From Natrinema sp. SYSU A 869 (GTDB lineage Archaea; Halobacteriota; Halobacteria; Halobacteriales; Natrialbaceae): a DNA stretch of 64,000 nucleotides. The DNA lies in contig NZ_CP082249.1 in the NCBI RefSeq assembly GCF_019879105.1, positions 2,108,001 through 2,172,000 of the forward strand, given 5' to 3'. The notes beneath the pieces were generated by a model, which was not told where the DNA came from, made no database searches, and saw only the letters and a program-made list of their open reading frames with translations. The position numbers and the translations under genes are program-made. Positions 25,553-34,136 of this stretch are shown here, in pieces (the first letter of the stretch is position 1; the number at the start of each line of letters is the position of its first letter).

Positions 25553-25846
25553 TCAGTCTTCCGTCCAGTAATACAGGTCTTCTCGATCAGCACCGCAGGC
25601 GGGGCAGGCGTCGGGGATGTCGCGATCGAGTCGCCCCAACTCGCCACACTCCCAGCAGCGCCACATCAGTTCAGCCTCGCCGAACGCCTGCCCCGAGCGG
25701 ACGTGTTCAACGCTCATCCCCTCGATTCCGTCCCGAAGCGTGATGTAGAGCCCGTTCTCGTCGACCCCGCGAACTCGGCCGATTTTCGTCCCGTCCTCGG
25801 TGTAAACCGTTGTCCCGAACCCCAGTCGCGGTCGTTCTTTTTCCAT
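25553..25846 (-). CDS. rubredoxin-like zinc-ribbon protein (DUF7130-type), copy 1
   Basis: A 97-aa protein. An N-terminal beta-barrel-like part (GFGTTVYTEDGTKIGRVRGVDENGLYITLRDG) precedes a zinc ribbon CWECGEL...CPACGADREDLYYWTED. The two CxxC pairs resemble rubredoxin. It is a tandem paralog of the next gene (25951-26289), with the same order of parts and the same ending. ATGs at 25861 and 25894 are alternatives; a TATA-like CTATATAG on the minus strand at about 25899-25906 favours a start in the 25846-25861 range. Function unknown; electron transfer or zinc-dependent sensing are possibilities. Confidence 0.8.
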   Translation of the reverse strand: MEKERPRLGFGTTVYTEDGTKIGRVRGVDENGLYITLRDGIEGMSVEHVRSGQAFGEAELMWRCWECGELGRLDRDIPDACPACGADREDLYYWTED

Positions 25847-25950
25847 GGTAGACACCAACATGGACCTACGCCGCGAATCGGGATAAATCCTCACGTGCTA
25901 TATAGAAACAGGAGATCGCCGGCGATTTCTCGAGCGGCATCGGCGATGGA

Positions 25951-26289
25951 TCAATCCTCGGTCCAGTACATCAGGTCCTCCCGTTCGGTGTTGCAGTTCG
26001 GACACTCGTCGGGAAGTCCTTCGTTAATCTCACCCATCTCGCCACACTCCATGCACCGCCACATCAGGTGTGCCTCACCGAACTCGTGGCCCGAACGGGC
26101 GTGTTCGACGCTCATCCCCTCGGCTCCCTCACGGGTAGTGACGAAGAACCCGCTCTGCTCGAAGCCCCGAATGCGACCGAGTTGGTTGCCGTCTTCGTCG
26201 TAGACCGTCTGCCCGAAATGGAGGTTCTCCACCGCCTCAATGGCCTCTTCTTCGCCTTCCTTCGCCGGTGTTTCGCCAGTTTCGACCAT
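25951..26289 (-). CDS. rubredoxin-like zinc-ribbon protein (DUF7130-type), copy 2
   Basis: A 112-aa paralog of the neighbouring gene: NLHFGQTVYDEDGNQLGRIRG, then GAEGMSVEHARSGHEFGEAHL, then CMECGEMG...CPNCNTEREDLMYWTED. The N-terminal 20 residues are acidic and unique. A much longer ORF continues upstream to 27054 antisense to the hydrolase gene, but that part has no family features, so the start is set at MVETGETPAK (26289). Retention of both copies side by side suggests distinct roles or partners. Confidence 0.82.
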   Translation of the reverse strand: MVETGETPAKEGEEEAIEAVENLHFGQTVYDEDGNQLGRIRGFEQSGFFVTTREGAEGMSVEHARSGHEFGEAHLMWRCMECGEMGEINEGLPDECPNCNTEREDLMYWTED

Positions 26290-26703
26290 AGCCGTATTCA
26301 CACCGGCGACGGCGATAAAGTCACAGCGCGCATTGTGCGAGTGGCCCCTCGAGACCGTGAGGCGTCCGATATGACATGGGAGCGTCGTGGGTACACGATG
26401 AGACACGCCATGCCAGAATACAATACGGTAATAGAAACCAATATACGCTCCTAGGATAGAGGCGTGTGATATGATATCTTTTCTCATATCTGATTCTCCT
26501 GATGGTGTCTTTCCGGCCGAGATAGGGTTGCTCGAGCCATGCGGACCGGGGAAGCCATCGGTCAGTGTCACGGTGGCAGGAAATGGGAAACCGGTACGAT
26601 CGACGGGCAGAAGCCCATCATTGCGTCCGACCGACGTGGCCATCGGACGAAACCCGACTGCTAATACGGCTTCGGCCACTCCTCTCTGTGACGTGATTCG
26701 ATC
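26290..26703. other. 414-bp divergent intergenic region
   Basis: No credible gene; a 78-codon forward ORF runs into the hydrolase start and has no family signal. It is AT-rich around 26400-26500, with an inverted repeat GATATGA/TCATATC (26468-26490, 9-nt spacer), possibly an operator between the divergent zinc-ribbon and hydrolase genes. Confidence 0.5.
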
Positions 26704-27615
26704 ATGAGCGGGACCGGTGTCGCTACCATCAGCGACTGTCGAATCGCCTACCGGCGTGCTGGAACGAGCGGGCCACCGATCGTCCTCTGTCACGGCGCGG
26801 GGCTCGACGACGCGACCGTCTCGTGGCGACACGCGATCAACGCCCTCGCGGACGACTATCGCGTCTACGCGCTCGACTGGCCCGGATACGGGAACAGTAC
26901 GGGCGATGTCGATCACACTATCGAGACCTACGTCGACGTCCTCGAAGGGTTCCTCGAGACGCTTCCCTTCGAGCGCGTCTCGCTGGCCGGCATCTCGATG
27001 GGCGGTGGCGTCGCGCTCGGCTACGCACTGGACAATCCCGACCGCGTCGAGCAACTGGCGCTCGTCGACAGTTACGGACTCGGCAATAAACTGCCGAATG
27101 CACTCCAGTGGAAGGTCCTGTCACAGGTTCCCGGCGCAACCGAGTTCGGAAAAATCGCGGCCAGTACCTCCACCCAGAGCGTCCGCATGGTCCTCGATGG
27201 TCTCGTCGCGGACGCCGGTGGGTTGCCCGATCGCTTCGTCGACGACATCAGACGGAAACTGATGGAACCCGGGTCGATACAGGCATTCGAGGAGTTCCAG
27301 AACAACGAACTCTCCTTCAACGGCCGCGTCGCGACGAACTTCGTCGACGATCTCGAGTCCCTGTCCGTACCGACGCTGCTGATCCACGGCCGGGAAGACC
27401 CCCTCGTCCCCGTCGAGTGGTCAAAGCGAGCGGCGGATCTGATTCCGGATGCCGAACTAGACCTCGTCGACGACTGCGGCCACTGGACGCCTCGAGAGCG
27501 CCCCGAGCGGTTCAACGAAAGCCTCCGAAACTGGCTCCCGGACCCCCGGTATTCACCGACACCGCAGTACACCAAGGAAGGAATGCCCGGCGTGACTCGC
27601 GTCAGCGGCGACTAG
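26704..27615 (+). CDS. alpha/beta-fold hydrolase
   Basis: A 303-aa serine hydrolase. The oxyanion segment is LCHGAGLDDATVSW. The nucleophile elbow is AGISMGGGVAL (G-x-S-x-G with Ser). The catalytic Asp is in LLIHGREDPLVP and the catalytic His in DDCGHWTPRERP. The overall plan fits the epoxide-hydrolase/haloperoxidase-like (MhpC-type) branch. No signal peptide. The substrate is unknown. It converges with polC across the seven-hairpin array. The N-terminus MSGTGVATISDCRIAYRRAG is standard for this group. Confidence 0.9.
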   Translation: MSGTGVATISDCRIAYRRAGTSGPPIVLCHGAGLDDATVSWRHAINALADDYRVYALDWPGYGNSTGDVDHTIETYVDVLEGFLETLPFERVSLAGISMGGGVALGYALDNPDRVEQLALVDSYGLGNKLPNALQWKVLSQVPGATEFGKIAASTSTQSVRMVLDGLVADAGGLPDRFVDDIRRKLMEPGSIQAFEEFQNNELSFNGRVATNFVDDLESLSVPTLLIHGREDPLVPVEWSKRAADLIPDAELDLVDDCGHWTPRERPERFNESLRNWLPDPRYSPTPQYTKEGMPGVTRVSGD

Positions 27616-28028
27616 TTCCGTTTCGTTCGTCTCATTCTGTATTCGGCCGGGAGCACGGCTCGAGCAACGCAAGAGCCGTGCGACCCGGGGGAGGGCAGGC
27701 CGCTACCCAATTCCGACCGCGAGCGGGCCGACGACTGACGTGGAGGGGGCGTTCTGCGTCCCGGAACGGAAGGAGGAGTGCTTTTGATCGTAACTGAGCG
27801 GAGCGAAGCTCCGCGAGGTCGTCGGGCGGCGCTGCCGCCCGACTGCAAGCGATTCCTCCGGAATCGCCCAGTCCAAAAGAGCGCTGCGCGCTCTTTTGAA
27901 GATTTTGCCGAGGGACATCGCGCTGGCGGCGATGCCGCCAGCGCGATAGACCGTGGTTCGAGACGCCTTCGGCGTCTCGTCATCACGAGAGAGCGAAGCT
28001 CTCTCGAACGACAGAGCAAAATTTCGGC
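27616..28028. other. 413-bp convergent intergenic region carrying the hairpin array
   Basis: No gene. The half beside polC is almost wholly made of the seven hairpins described separately (27798-28006). The other half (27616-27797) is GC-rich with no clear feature. Confidence 0.7.
27798..28006 (+). repeat. tandem array of seven perfect hairpins with 3-nt loops
   Basis: In order: 27798-27814 (GCGGAGC, loop GAA); 27821-27843 (10-bp stem, loop GCT); 27849-27867 (GCGATTCC, loop TCC); 27874-27898 (CAAAAGAGCGC, 11 bp, loop TGC); 27918-27946 (13-bp stem, loop GAT); 27959-27979 (CGAGACGCC, loop TTC); 27986-28006 (CGAGAGAGC, loop GAA). All stems are perfect, 7-13 bp long, and unrelated to one another in sequence. 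Spacers are 5-19 nt. Two carry the core GCGAAGC, known as an exceptionally stable DNA mini-hairpin. The array lies between convergent genes, so terminator use is possible, but seven in a row is far more than needed. Confidence 0.85.
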
Positions 28029-31000
28029 TTACATGAAGTCTTCAATCCCACTTTGCTTGTTCTTGTCATTTTCGAAAACGCTCTCGAGCGACCGCTCGAG
28101 TACTTCTAAGCGCTGTTTCGTGTAGTCTCGACAGTCGTACTCGTCGGCGACCTGGATCGCGGTCTGCATGTACTTGTTGACCGACCCCTTGTGGACGGTG
28201 AGGTTGACGCGGCCGCCGCATTCTCGGCAATCGCCGGTCAGGGGCATTCGTCGGAACTTCTCGCCGCAGTCGAGACAACGAGTCTCCTGCCGCGAAAACG
28301 CTCGGAGGTTCCCGATCAGGTCCGGCAGGAAGTGGTACTCGATGACCCGCTCGGCCACGTCCGTCTCGTCGACGGCCGCGAGTTTGCGCGAGAGCTCGAG
28401 TTGGGCGTCCATCTTGTCCATCATCGAGCCGAGCGTCTTGTAGGCGGAGAGATCGGGACCCATGGCGATGTCGGTGGTGTCGTGCGTGTGTTCGAAGCCG
28501 GTGTACTCCGTATCGGTACCCAGCGTGTCCTCGGCGATCTCGACGTCGACCTCACCGGGGTCGGCCTGCTCGCGGGTCGCGAGATAGAAGTCGCGGGGAT
28601 ACTGCGTGACGACGTCCATGTTGTGGGCCTCGTCGTCGATCTCGGAGGGATCGATGCGGGAGGACATGACGAGCGGGGCGTCCATCTTCCCGCCTCGTTG
28701 ATCCGGCAAGAACGATTTACTAAAGTTAAGCAATCCGTCAAGAAGGAGCATTACGCAGTCTTCGTCGCCATCGCAATTTCGGCGTTTCGCGGCGTGAAAG
28801 TACGGATGAGCGTATCCGACCGCCGCGCTCGTGAAACCAATCACTCTGCCGACAGTTGCTGCGGAGGTGTGGGGCGCCATCCCGAAGACGAGTTCGCCGA
28901 CAAGTTCCTGGCGGTCCTCGAACTCGTAGTAGGGCTCGAGGCCGTAGTACTGCTCCAAGAGGTCATCGATGAAGTCGGCGGTCTGGAGCATGTGCTCGGC
29001 CGCGCCGTTCGAGAGAACGATATCCTGGACGCGGAGCTCGACCAGTTGGTCCTCGTGGGTGAGCGGTTCGCCGTGAATGTCCTCCTCGTAGCCCAGCGCC
29101 TGGAGCTGACCGACGTCGATATCGAGTTCGGTCGCGCGGACGGACGTGACCGGCAGGTCGGTCATGTCGTAGCGGACGGTGCCGTCCTTGAACGAGGAGA
29201 CATCGTGTTTCGCGCGCAGGATTCCTTTCTCGATCGGTTCGGGGACCTTGTTCTGCGAGGAGAGTCCCTTGACGCCTTTCAGGATCTCGAAGGCGTTCTC
29301 GCGTTCGCCGACCGACTCGAGGGCGTTCCGAAACTCCTCGTTGACGTCGATTTCGCGGGGCTCGACGCAGGTGCCCTCGCGCTCGCAGTGATCGCACTCG
29401 ACGCGGCCGGCCTCGTCGGGCTCGAGACGCTCGTCACAGTCGGGACAGCGGTAGTCCGGTATCGTGCGGGTGTTACAGTCGGGGCAGCGGTTCTTGAACG
29501 TCTCCGTGCCACAGGACTCACAGCGCTGGCGACCGACCTGCAGTTCGACGACGCCGGGCGTGTCCGACATCGTCTCGGCGTGTTTGGCGGCGTCGGCGAC
29601 GTTGCGCTGTGCGCCGCCGGCTTCGCCGATCGGGAACAGCGTGTGAACGGACGGGCTCAGGTCGCGGCTCTCCGATTTTTCGGGACGGCCCATTCGGTTA
29701 CCGATCCGGGTCGGCGCTCGCTCGCGCACCTGAAACGGCGCGACCTCGTTGACCGCCTCGATGGCGTTGTCGCCATCGACCTCATGGCCCCATGTCCGGG
29801 CGCGTTCGGTGAGATCGTCGTCGGACCACGTGCGCTCGAGTTCGACGGTCGTCGCCTGCTCCCCGTCCCGTGCCTCGGGCTTGAGCGCGGCCCCGTCGGC
29901 GGCGGTTCGTCGGGGCTCACAGCCGAGCGTCCGGACGAGCGGTCGCCAGTCGTCAATCTCGATGTGGTCCTCGTCCGCGCGCTGGCGGTGCTCGAGGACG
30001 ATCGTCTCGAGGGCGTCACGGACCGGTTCGTCGTACTCGAGGACGAGCACGCTGTCGTCGCTCTCGACGTCGCCGTCGACGTGGCCGTCCGCGACTGCCG
30101 CGGCCAGCGTCCGGAACTGGTCGACGGCGATGTCGTGCCAGAGATAGGTGTACTCGGGATGGAGCGGCGCGTCGTACTCCATGGCCCACTCCAGGGCTTC
30201 CTCGGTGTCGGGAAACTCGAGATCGATACGGGGGTCGTCCTCGAGCGCCTGGACGTCTACGCCCGCAGCCTCGAGATCCTGGACCCACCACTCGTAGGTG
30301 TAGGAAGCTGGCGCGAGCGGGTGGTTGTTCTCGACGAACTCGCCGTAGTTGACCAGGTATTCACCGAGATCGAGGATGGCCTCGACGCCGTTTCTGATCT
30401 CGAGGGCGTCCTCGGGGTCGTCGATCCGGCGGACGTCGCCATTCGCGAGTTTGACCGTCGGCCCCTCGAGGGAGTCGACGGGGACGACGCCGGCGGCCTT
30501 TCCGGGGCGTTCGGTCTTGATCTGGGTACCCGTCGCGAGGAAGTCGTCGACGAGGTGCATCGCGGCGGGGTGGACGCCGGCGGTCGCGAAGCCGTGGTTG
30601 CGCGCGCGGCCGTAGCGCAGTCGGAAGCCCCCCTTCGAACAGGGGTGAGAGAAGACCGGCCGGCCGGCGATCAGGTCCCGGAGGTACTTCTCGGAGGTCT
30701 CGACGCGGGGCGGGCCGTCCGCTTCGTCGCCGTCGGGTTCGTCGTCTGCCGCCGTTTCGTCTGCATCGGCCTCGGCAGTCGCATCGTCGTCAGCCTCGCC
30801 GTCGGAATCGTCATCGCCGGCAGCGTCTCCGTCGTCATCGTAGTAGTTGCCGTCGATGAGGTCCTGCAGCCACGGCCAGTCGACCTCGTCCAAGTTGCGG
30901 GTGTACCGCTGGATCTTCGGGGCCTTCAGCGCGATTCCCTCGCCGAGGACGAGACACATCCCACCCCGGGCGCTGTTCGTGTCGACTCGCTCGAGATCCC

Positions 31001-31679
31001 GGAATCCGGAGACCTCCTCGTCACCGGTGGCCTCCCCGTCTAACATGATCGGGAGGTGTTTGGCGATGAATTTTGCCTCCTTTGCCTTCGGGGTATACTG
31101 CAGTCCGGTTTCCTTGTCGTAGAGGGCGATCTCCTCGGCGTAGCGTTCGACCTCCTCCTCGCGGGCAGTGAACTGTTCGATGCCCACGAGTGCGCGTGTG
31201 TAGTCGGCGACGAGCACCGAGAGCGCCTGTGCCGTCCCGCCCGCGGAGCGAATCGGGCCTGCGTAGTAGACGTTGACGAACTCCGTGCCGTCATCGTTCT
31301 CGAGGATTTCGACTTTGTCGATCCCCTCGATGGGGGCGGCGACGACGCCTTCGGTCAGTAGGGCGACCGCGGTACGGACTGCCCCCTCAACCTTGCCCGC
31401 TTTCGTCTCGTAGTCGCCGACGCGTCCCTCCGCGAAGTCTTCCGCGAGCTCGAGGGCCGCCTCCTCGCGGGACATCTGGCCCTCGAGTTCGCGGACCCGT
31501 TCGGCGACGCCGTCGATCCCGAGGATGTTCTCGACGCGGTCGGCCATGTCCTTGGCGACCGGAATCTCGACCTCGGGCTCGGGGTCACCGCCCCGTTGTT
31601 TGGCCCGCTCGGCGACCGCGAGGGCCTCGTCGAGCTGGTCCTCGAGCCCCTGAAAATATGCTTCGTCTTCCGTGCGCAT
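28029..31679 (-). CDS. polC: DNA polymerase II (family D) large subunit DP2
   Basis: A 1216-aa catalytic subunit of the archaeal replicative polymerase PolD. Landmarks: N-terminal YYAGPIRSAGGTAQALSVL; acidic linker at ~310-360; zinc-binding CESCGTETFKNRCPDCNTRT; the active-site region AAKRRNCDGDEDCVMLLLDG, which holds the catalytic acidic residues; C-terminal zinc motif CLDCGEKF...CRECGGRVN; and a PIP-like tail QSGIEDFM for PCNA. No intein is present, although this gene often carries one in haloarchaea. Codon use is abruptly unlike the rest around the active site (28690-28860). Start at 31679 (MRTEDEAYFQGL), one base after the PPC gene stop, so the two are coupled. Confidence 0.97.
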   Translation of the reverse strand: MRTEDEAYFQGLEDQLDEALAVAERAKQRGGDPEPEVEIPVAKDMADRVENILGIDGVAERVRELEGQMSREEAALELAEDFAEGRVGDYETKAGKVEGAVRTAVALLTEGVVAAPIEGIDKVEILENDDGTEFVNVYYAGPIRSAGGTAQALSVLVADYTRALVGIEQFTAREEEVERYAEEIALYDKETGLQYTPKAKEAKFIAKHLPIMLDGEATGDEEVSGFRDLERVDTNSARGGMCLVLGEGIALKAPKIQRYTRNLDEVDWPWLQDLIDGNYYDDDGDAAGDDDSDGEADDDATAEADADETAADDEPDGDEADGPPRVETSEKYLRDLIAGRPVFSHPCSKGGFRLRYGRARNHGFATAGVHPAAMHLVDDFLATGTQIKTERPGKAAGVVPVDSLEGPTVKLANGDVRRIDDPEDALEIRNGVEAILDLGEYLVNYGEFVENNHPLAPASYTYEWWVQDLEAAGVDVQALEDDPRIDLEFPDTEEALEWAMEYDAPLHPEYTYLWHDIAVDQFRTLAAAVADGHVDGDVESDDSVLVLEYDEPVRDALETIVLEHRQRADEDHIEIDDWRPLVRTLGCEPRRTAADGAALKPEARDGEQATTVELERTWSDDDLTERARTWGHEVDGDNAIEAVNEVAPFQVRERAPTRIGNRMGRPEKSESRDLSPSVHTLFPIGEAGGAQRNVADAAKHAETMSDTPGVVELQVGRQRCESCGTETFKNRCPDCNTRTIPDYRCPDCDERLEPDEAGRVECDHCEREGTCVEPREIDVNEEFRNALESVGERENAFEILKGVKGLSSQNKVPEPIEKGILRAKHDVSSFKDGTVRYDMTDLPVTSVRATELDIDVGQLQALGYEEDIHGEPLTHEDQLVELRVQDIVLSNGAAEHMLQTADFIDDLLEQYYGLEPYYEFEDRQELVGELVFGMAPHTSAATVGRVIGFTSAAVGYAHPYFHAAKRRNCDGDEDCVMLLLDGLLNFSKSFLPDQRGGKMDAPLVMSSRIDPSEIDDEAHNMDVVTQYPRDFYLATREQADPGEVDVEIAEDTLGTDTEYTGFEHTHDTTDIAMGPDLSAYKTLGSMMDKMDAQLELSRKLAAVDETDVAERVIEYHFLPDLIGNLRAFSRQETRCLDCGEKFRRMPLTGDCRECGGRVNLTVHKGSVNKYMQTAIQVADEYDCRDYTKQRLEVLERSLESVFENDKNKQSGIEDFM

Positions 31680-31680
31680 G

Positions 31681-32100
31681 TCAGAGCCAGAGGTCCAGCT
31701 CGGTGGTCTCGTCGTACTCGCGCTCGAGGGGCTCCTCGAAGACGCGCATATGGACCTCACCGGCCCAGACCGTCGCCTCGTTCAGGTGGCCGGCGTAGGT
31801 GGTTCCCTCGTCGTCCGAGAGGACCGCGTGCGTGTGGGCGAACCGTTCGTCGTCTAGCCAGGAGACATTCCCGGTACAGCCGGCGACCTCGAGCGGTTCA
31901 TCGAACTCGATTGGGTAGTATTCACACTCATCCTGATCGTAGAACCACAGTTCGGCGTCCTGGACCGCGCCGAGCGCGGTGAACCAAGCGGCGTCGGCCT
32001 CGACGTCGTCCGCGAGCGACTCGATCTCGGCCCGCCAGTCGGCACCGGTCTCGAGGCGGGCGACGTACTCACCCGTGGTTTCGACGGCTCGATAGTTCAT
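31681..32100 (-). CDS. PPC (DUF296) domain DNA-binding-type protein
   Basis: A 139-aa protein that is essentially one PPC/DUF296 domain: YVARLETGADWRAEIESLADD, AAWFTALGAVQDAELWFYD, and GHLNEATVWAGEVHMRVFE near the end. In plants this domain trimerises in AT-hook proteins; prokaryotic stand-alone copies are mostly uncharacterised, with some metal-binding examples. It lies directly upstream of polC with a 1-bp gap. That arrangement puts it in the replication operon and may hint at a nucleic-acid role. Confidence 0.85.
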   Translation of the reverse strand: MNYRAVETTGEYVARLETGADWRAEIESLADDVEADAAWFTALGAVQDAELWFYDQDECEYYPIEFDEPLEVAGCTGNVSWLDDERFAHTHAVLSDDEGTTYAGHLNEATVWAGEVHMRVFEEPLEREYDETTELDLWL

Positions 32101-32435
32101 ACTGGTCTACTGTGTTGGCCGGCAGAAAAAGCCCACCGGTCGCGTCGCACGGACGGCGACCGGCCTCGAACGTGGGCGTGGACTCCCCGCTCGCAACTAT
32201 CCAACGGCCGGGAGCCGCAGTAACGTATATGTAGAGAAACCTGTATTCTATCGTGAAATATATGATATACGTTTCGCACGTGGAAAAAGTCGGCAGCGAT
32301 GTGCAATGAACCGCATCAGTGTACAAGAATTGGACCCATTCGATCCGGTACTAGTGTATTATCCGTCAGTAACGGCTGATTTGCATATCTTACCCTGTAG
32401 ATACCAAAATAGGTGGGTTGATATCACCTACCAAG
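32101..32435. other. 335-bp divergent intergenic region
   Basis: No gene. Two AT-rich promoter-like zones: around 32222-32280 (for the PPC-polC unit, on the minus strand) and around 32378-32392 (TTTGCATATCTTA, ahead of the peptide importer). The inverted repeat at 32410-32430 abuts the importer start. Confidence 0.5.
32410..32430. promoter_or_regulatory. inverted repeat TAGGTG/CACCTA before the peptide-importer start
   Basis: Six-bp arms with a 9-nt spacer end 5 nt before the ATG at 32436, overlapping the expected transcription start. It may be an operator or a hairpin that hides the AGGTG ribosome binding site. Low certainty. Confidence 0.35.
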
Positions 32436-34016
32436 ATGGTGCCGAATCAGTCAACGACGCGACGGCGACTTCTCGGTTCGGGGGCCGCCGTCTCGGCGGC
32501 AGTTATCGCAGGGTGCATCGGTGGTGGTGGTGGCGGTAACGGGGAGCAGTTTCACTTCACGCAGGAACAGTCGCGCGAAGAGCAGTTCGACCCCGTCGTC
32601 TCGAACGACGCGTACAGTTTCCAGATCATTCAACACGTCTTCGACGGGCTCTACGAGTTCGACGAGGGCCTCGAGCTCCAGCCGAATCTCGCGACGGGCG
32701 AGCCGACCGTCGAGCGCGACGGCACCCGGTACATCTTCGAAATCGAGGAGGCCGCGGAGTTCCACAACGGCGACGATGTGACCGCCTCGGACGTCGCCCA
32801 CTCGTTTACCGCACCCGTCGAGGAGGAGACGGAGAACGCCTCGGAGTACAATATGATCGAGAGCACCGAGGTCATCGACGACTACCAGTTGCAGGTCGAC
32901 CTCGGAGAAGATCCCTACGGCCCGTTCGAACTCCAGACGATGGGCGTGACGGTTGTCCCCGAGTCGGTTCGGACCGAGGACCGCGAGGCGTTTAACAGGG
33001 ATCCGATCGGCTCCGGGCCGTTCACATTTGCCGGCCTCCAGGAGAACGAGTACGTCGAGATCGAACGGTGGGACGACTACTGGGATGACCTCGAGCCGAA
33101 CCTCGAGCAGGTCCGCTTCGTCGCCCACGACGACGAGGCGGGGCGGGTCTCGGACATCCGAGCGGAGAACACCGACGCCATCGCGGGCATTCCGAACGAC
33201 GACTGGGACGTCCTCGAGAACGAGGGCGGTGTGACTCTCCACTCGGCGGAGAGTCCGACGTTCATGTACATGGCCTTCAACTGTAACGAGGGGCCGACGA
33301 CGAACCCCGAGGTGCGACGGGCCATCGCCCACTCGTTCTCGATGCAGGACTTCATCGAGTCCAACGCGGCGAACGTGACCTCGCCGATGTACAGCCCGAT
33401 TCCGCCGGTCGTCAATGAGGTCTGGGAGTTTCCCCAAGACGAGTATCAGGAAATGTTGCCGTCGTACGATCCCGACCAGGCCCAGTCGCTGCTCGACGAA
33501 CACGCGCCGGACGGCTTTACGCCGACGATTATCACGCCGGAGGGGATCCGCGCGCAACTGGCAGAACGGATCGCGACCCGGCTCGACGAGATCGGCTACG
33601 GAGCCGACGTGCAGGTGCTCGACTTCGCGACGCTGGTCGATACCTATACCAGCGGGAGCGCCGACGACTACCAGATGTACCTGCTGGGCTGGACCGGCGG
33701 CCCCGATCCCGATTTCTACCTCTACTCGCTGTTCCACGAGAGCCAGGCGGGGACGAACCAGGGCCACTACTACGGCGGCAGCGACGGCTTCCATCAGGCG
33801 ATCGCCGACGGGCGTAACTCGGCAGACCAGCAGGAGCGATACGACCTCTACGAACCTGTCATCCGGGAAATCGTCAACCAGCTGCCCGCGCTGCCCGCGT
33901 TCACGCAGGACAACACGATGGCCTCGCGGGACTACGTCCAGGACCTCCAGGCCCACCCGGAGGTCACGAGGAACCCGGACCTCATCGCGGACCACACGAA
34001 CGTATCGATGGAGTAA
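32436..34016 (+). CDS. dppA: oligopeptide ABC transporter substrate-binding lipoprotein
   Basis: A 526-aa extracytoplasmic binding protein of family 5 (peptide/nickel type). The N-terminus has the twin-arginine motif TTRRRLLGSG and lipobox AGC followed by a Gly run, so it is a Tat-exported lipoprotein as usual in haloarchaea. Body motifs: FEIEEAAEFHNGDDVTASDVAHSF, RDPIGSGPFTFAGL, and FNCNEGPTTNPEVRRAIAHS. The ATG at 32436 was preferred over an in-frame TTG at 32418. It is followed by two permease and two ATPase genes on the same strand. A peptide substrate is inferred from the family; opines or other solutes are possible. Confidence 0.93.
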   Translation: MVPNQSTTRRRLLGSGAAVSAAVIAGCIGGGGGGNGEQFHFTQEQSREEQFDPVVSNDAYSFQIIQHVFDGLYEFDEGLELQPNLATGEPTVERDGTRYIFEIEEAAEFHNGDDVTASDVAHSFTAPVEEETENASEYNMIESTEVIDDYQLQVDLGEDPYGPFELQTMGVTVVPESVRTEDREAFNRDPIGSGPFTFAGLQENEYVEIERWDDYWDDLEPNLEQVRFVAHDDEAGRVSDIRAENTDAIAGIPNDDWDVLENEGGVTLHSAESPTFMYMAFNCNEGPTTNPEVRRAIAHSFSMQDFIESNAANVTSPMYSPIPPVVNEVWEFPQDEYQEMLPSYDPDQAQSLLDEHAPDGFTPTIITPEGIRAQLAERIATRLDEIGYGADVQVLDFATLVDTYTSGSADDYQMYLLGWTGGPDPDFYLYSLFHESQAGTNQGHYYGGSDGFHQAIADGRNSADQQERYDLYEPVIREIVNQLPALPAFTQDNTMASRDYVQDLQAHPEVTRNPDLIADHTNVSME

Positions 34017-34136
34017 GTCGGCGGAACCGACGGTGCCTGACCGCGGTCGGCGGGAGCGGAGATCGCCCGTCGATCCGGTCGTCGCGACGCCGACGCAGTC
34101 CGATACCGACGAGCGAACGGACCGATTTGCGAACCA

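Noticed and set aside
27798-28006. Hairpin array as a CRISPR array
   Set aside because: There is no repeated sequence between units and spacing is irregular; only the hairpin shape recurs. No cas genes are present in the window.
28690-28860. A present-day intein in polC
   Set aside because: The coding frame is continuous across the active site, with no splicing-domain or homing-endonuclease motifs, and the total length is the intein-free length.
28191-31043. A 950-codon ORF on the plus strand opposite polC
   Set aside because: It is the antisense shadow of a GC-rich gene. It shows no family motif, while the minus strand is an unmistakable DP2.
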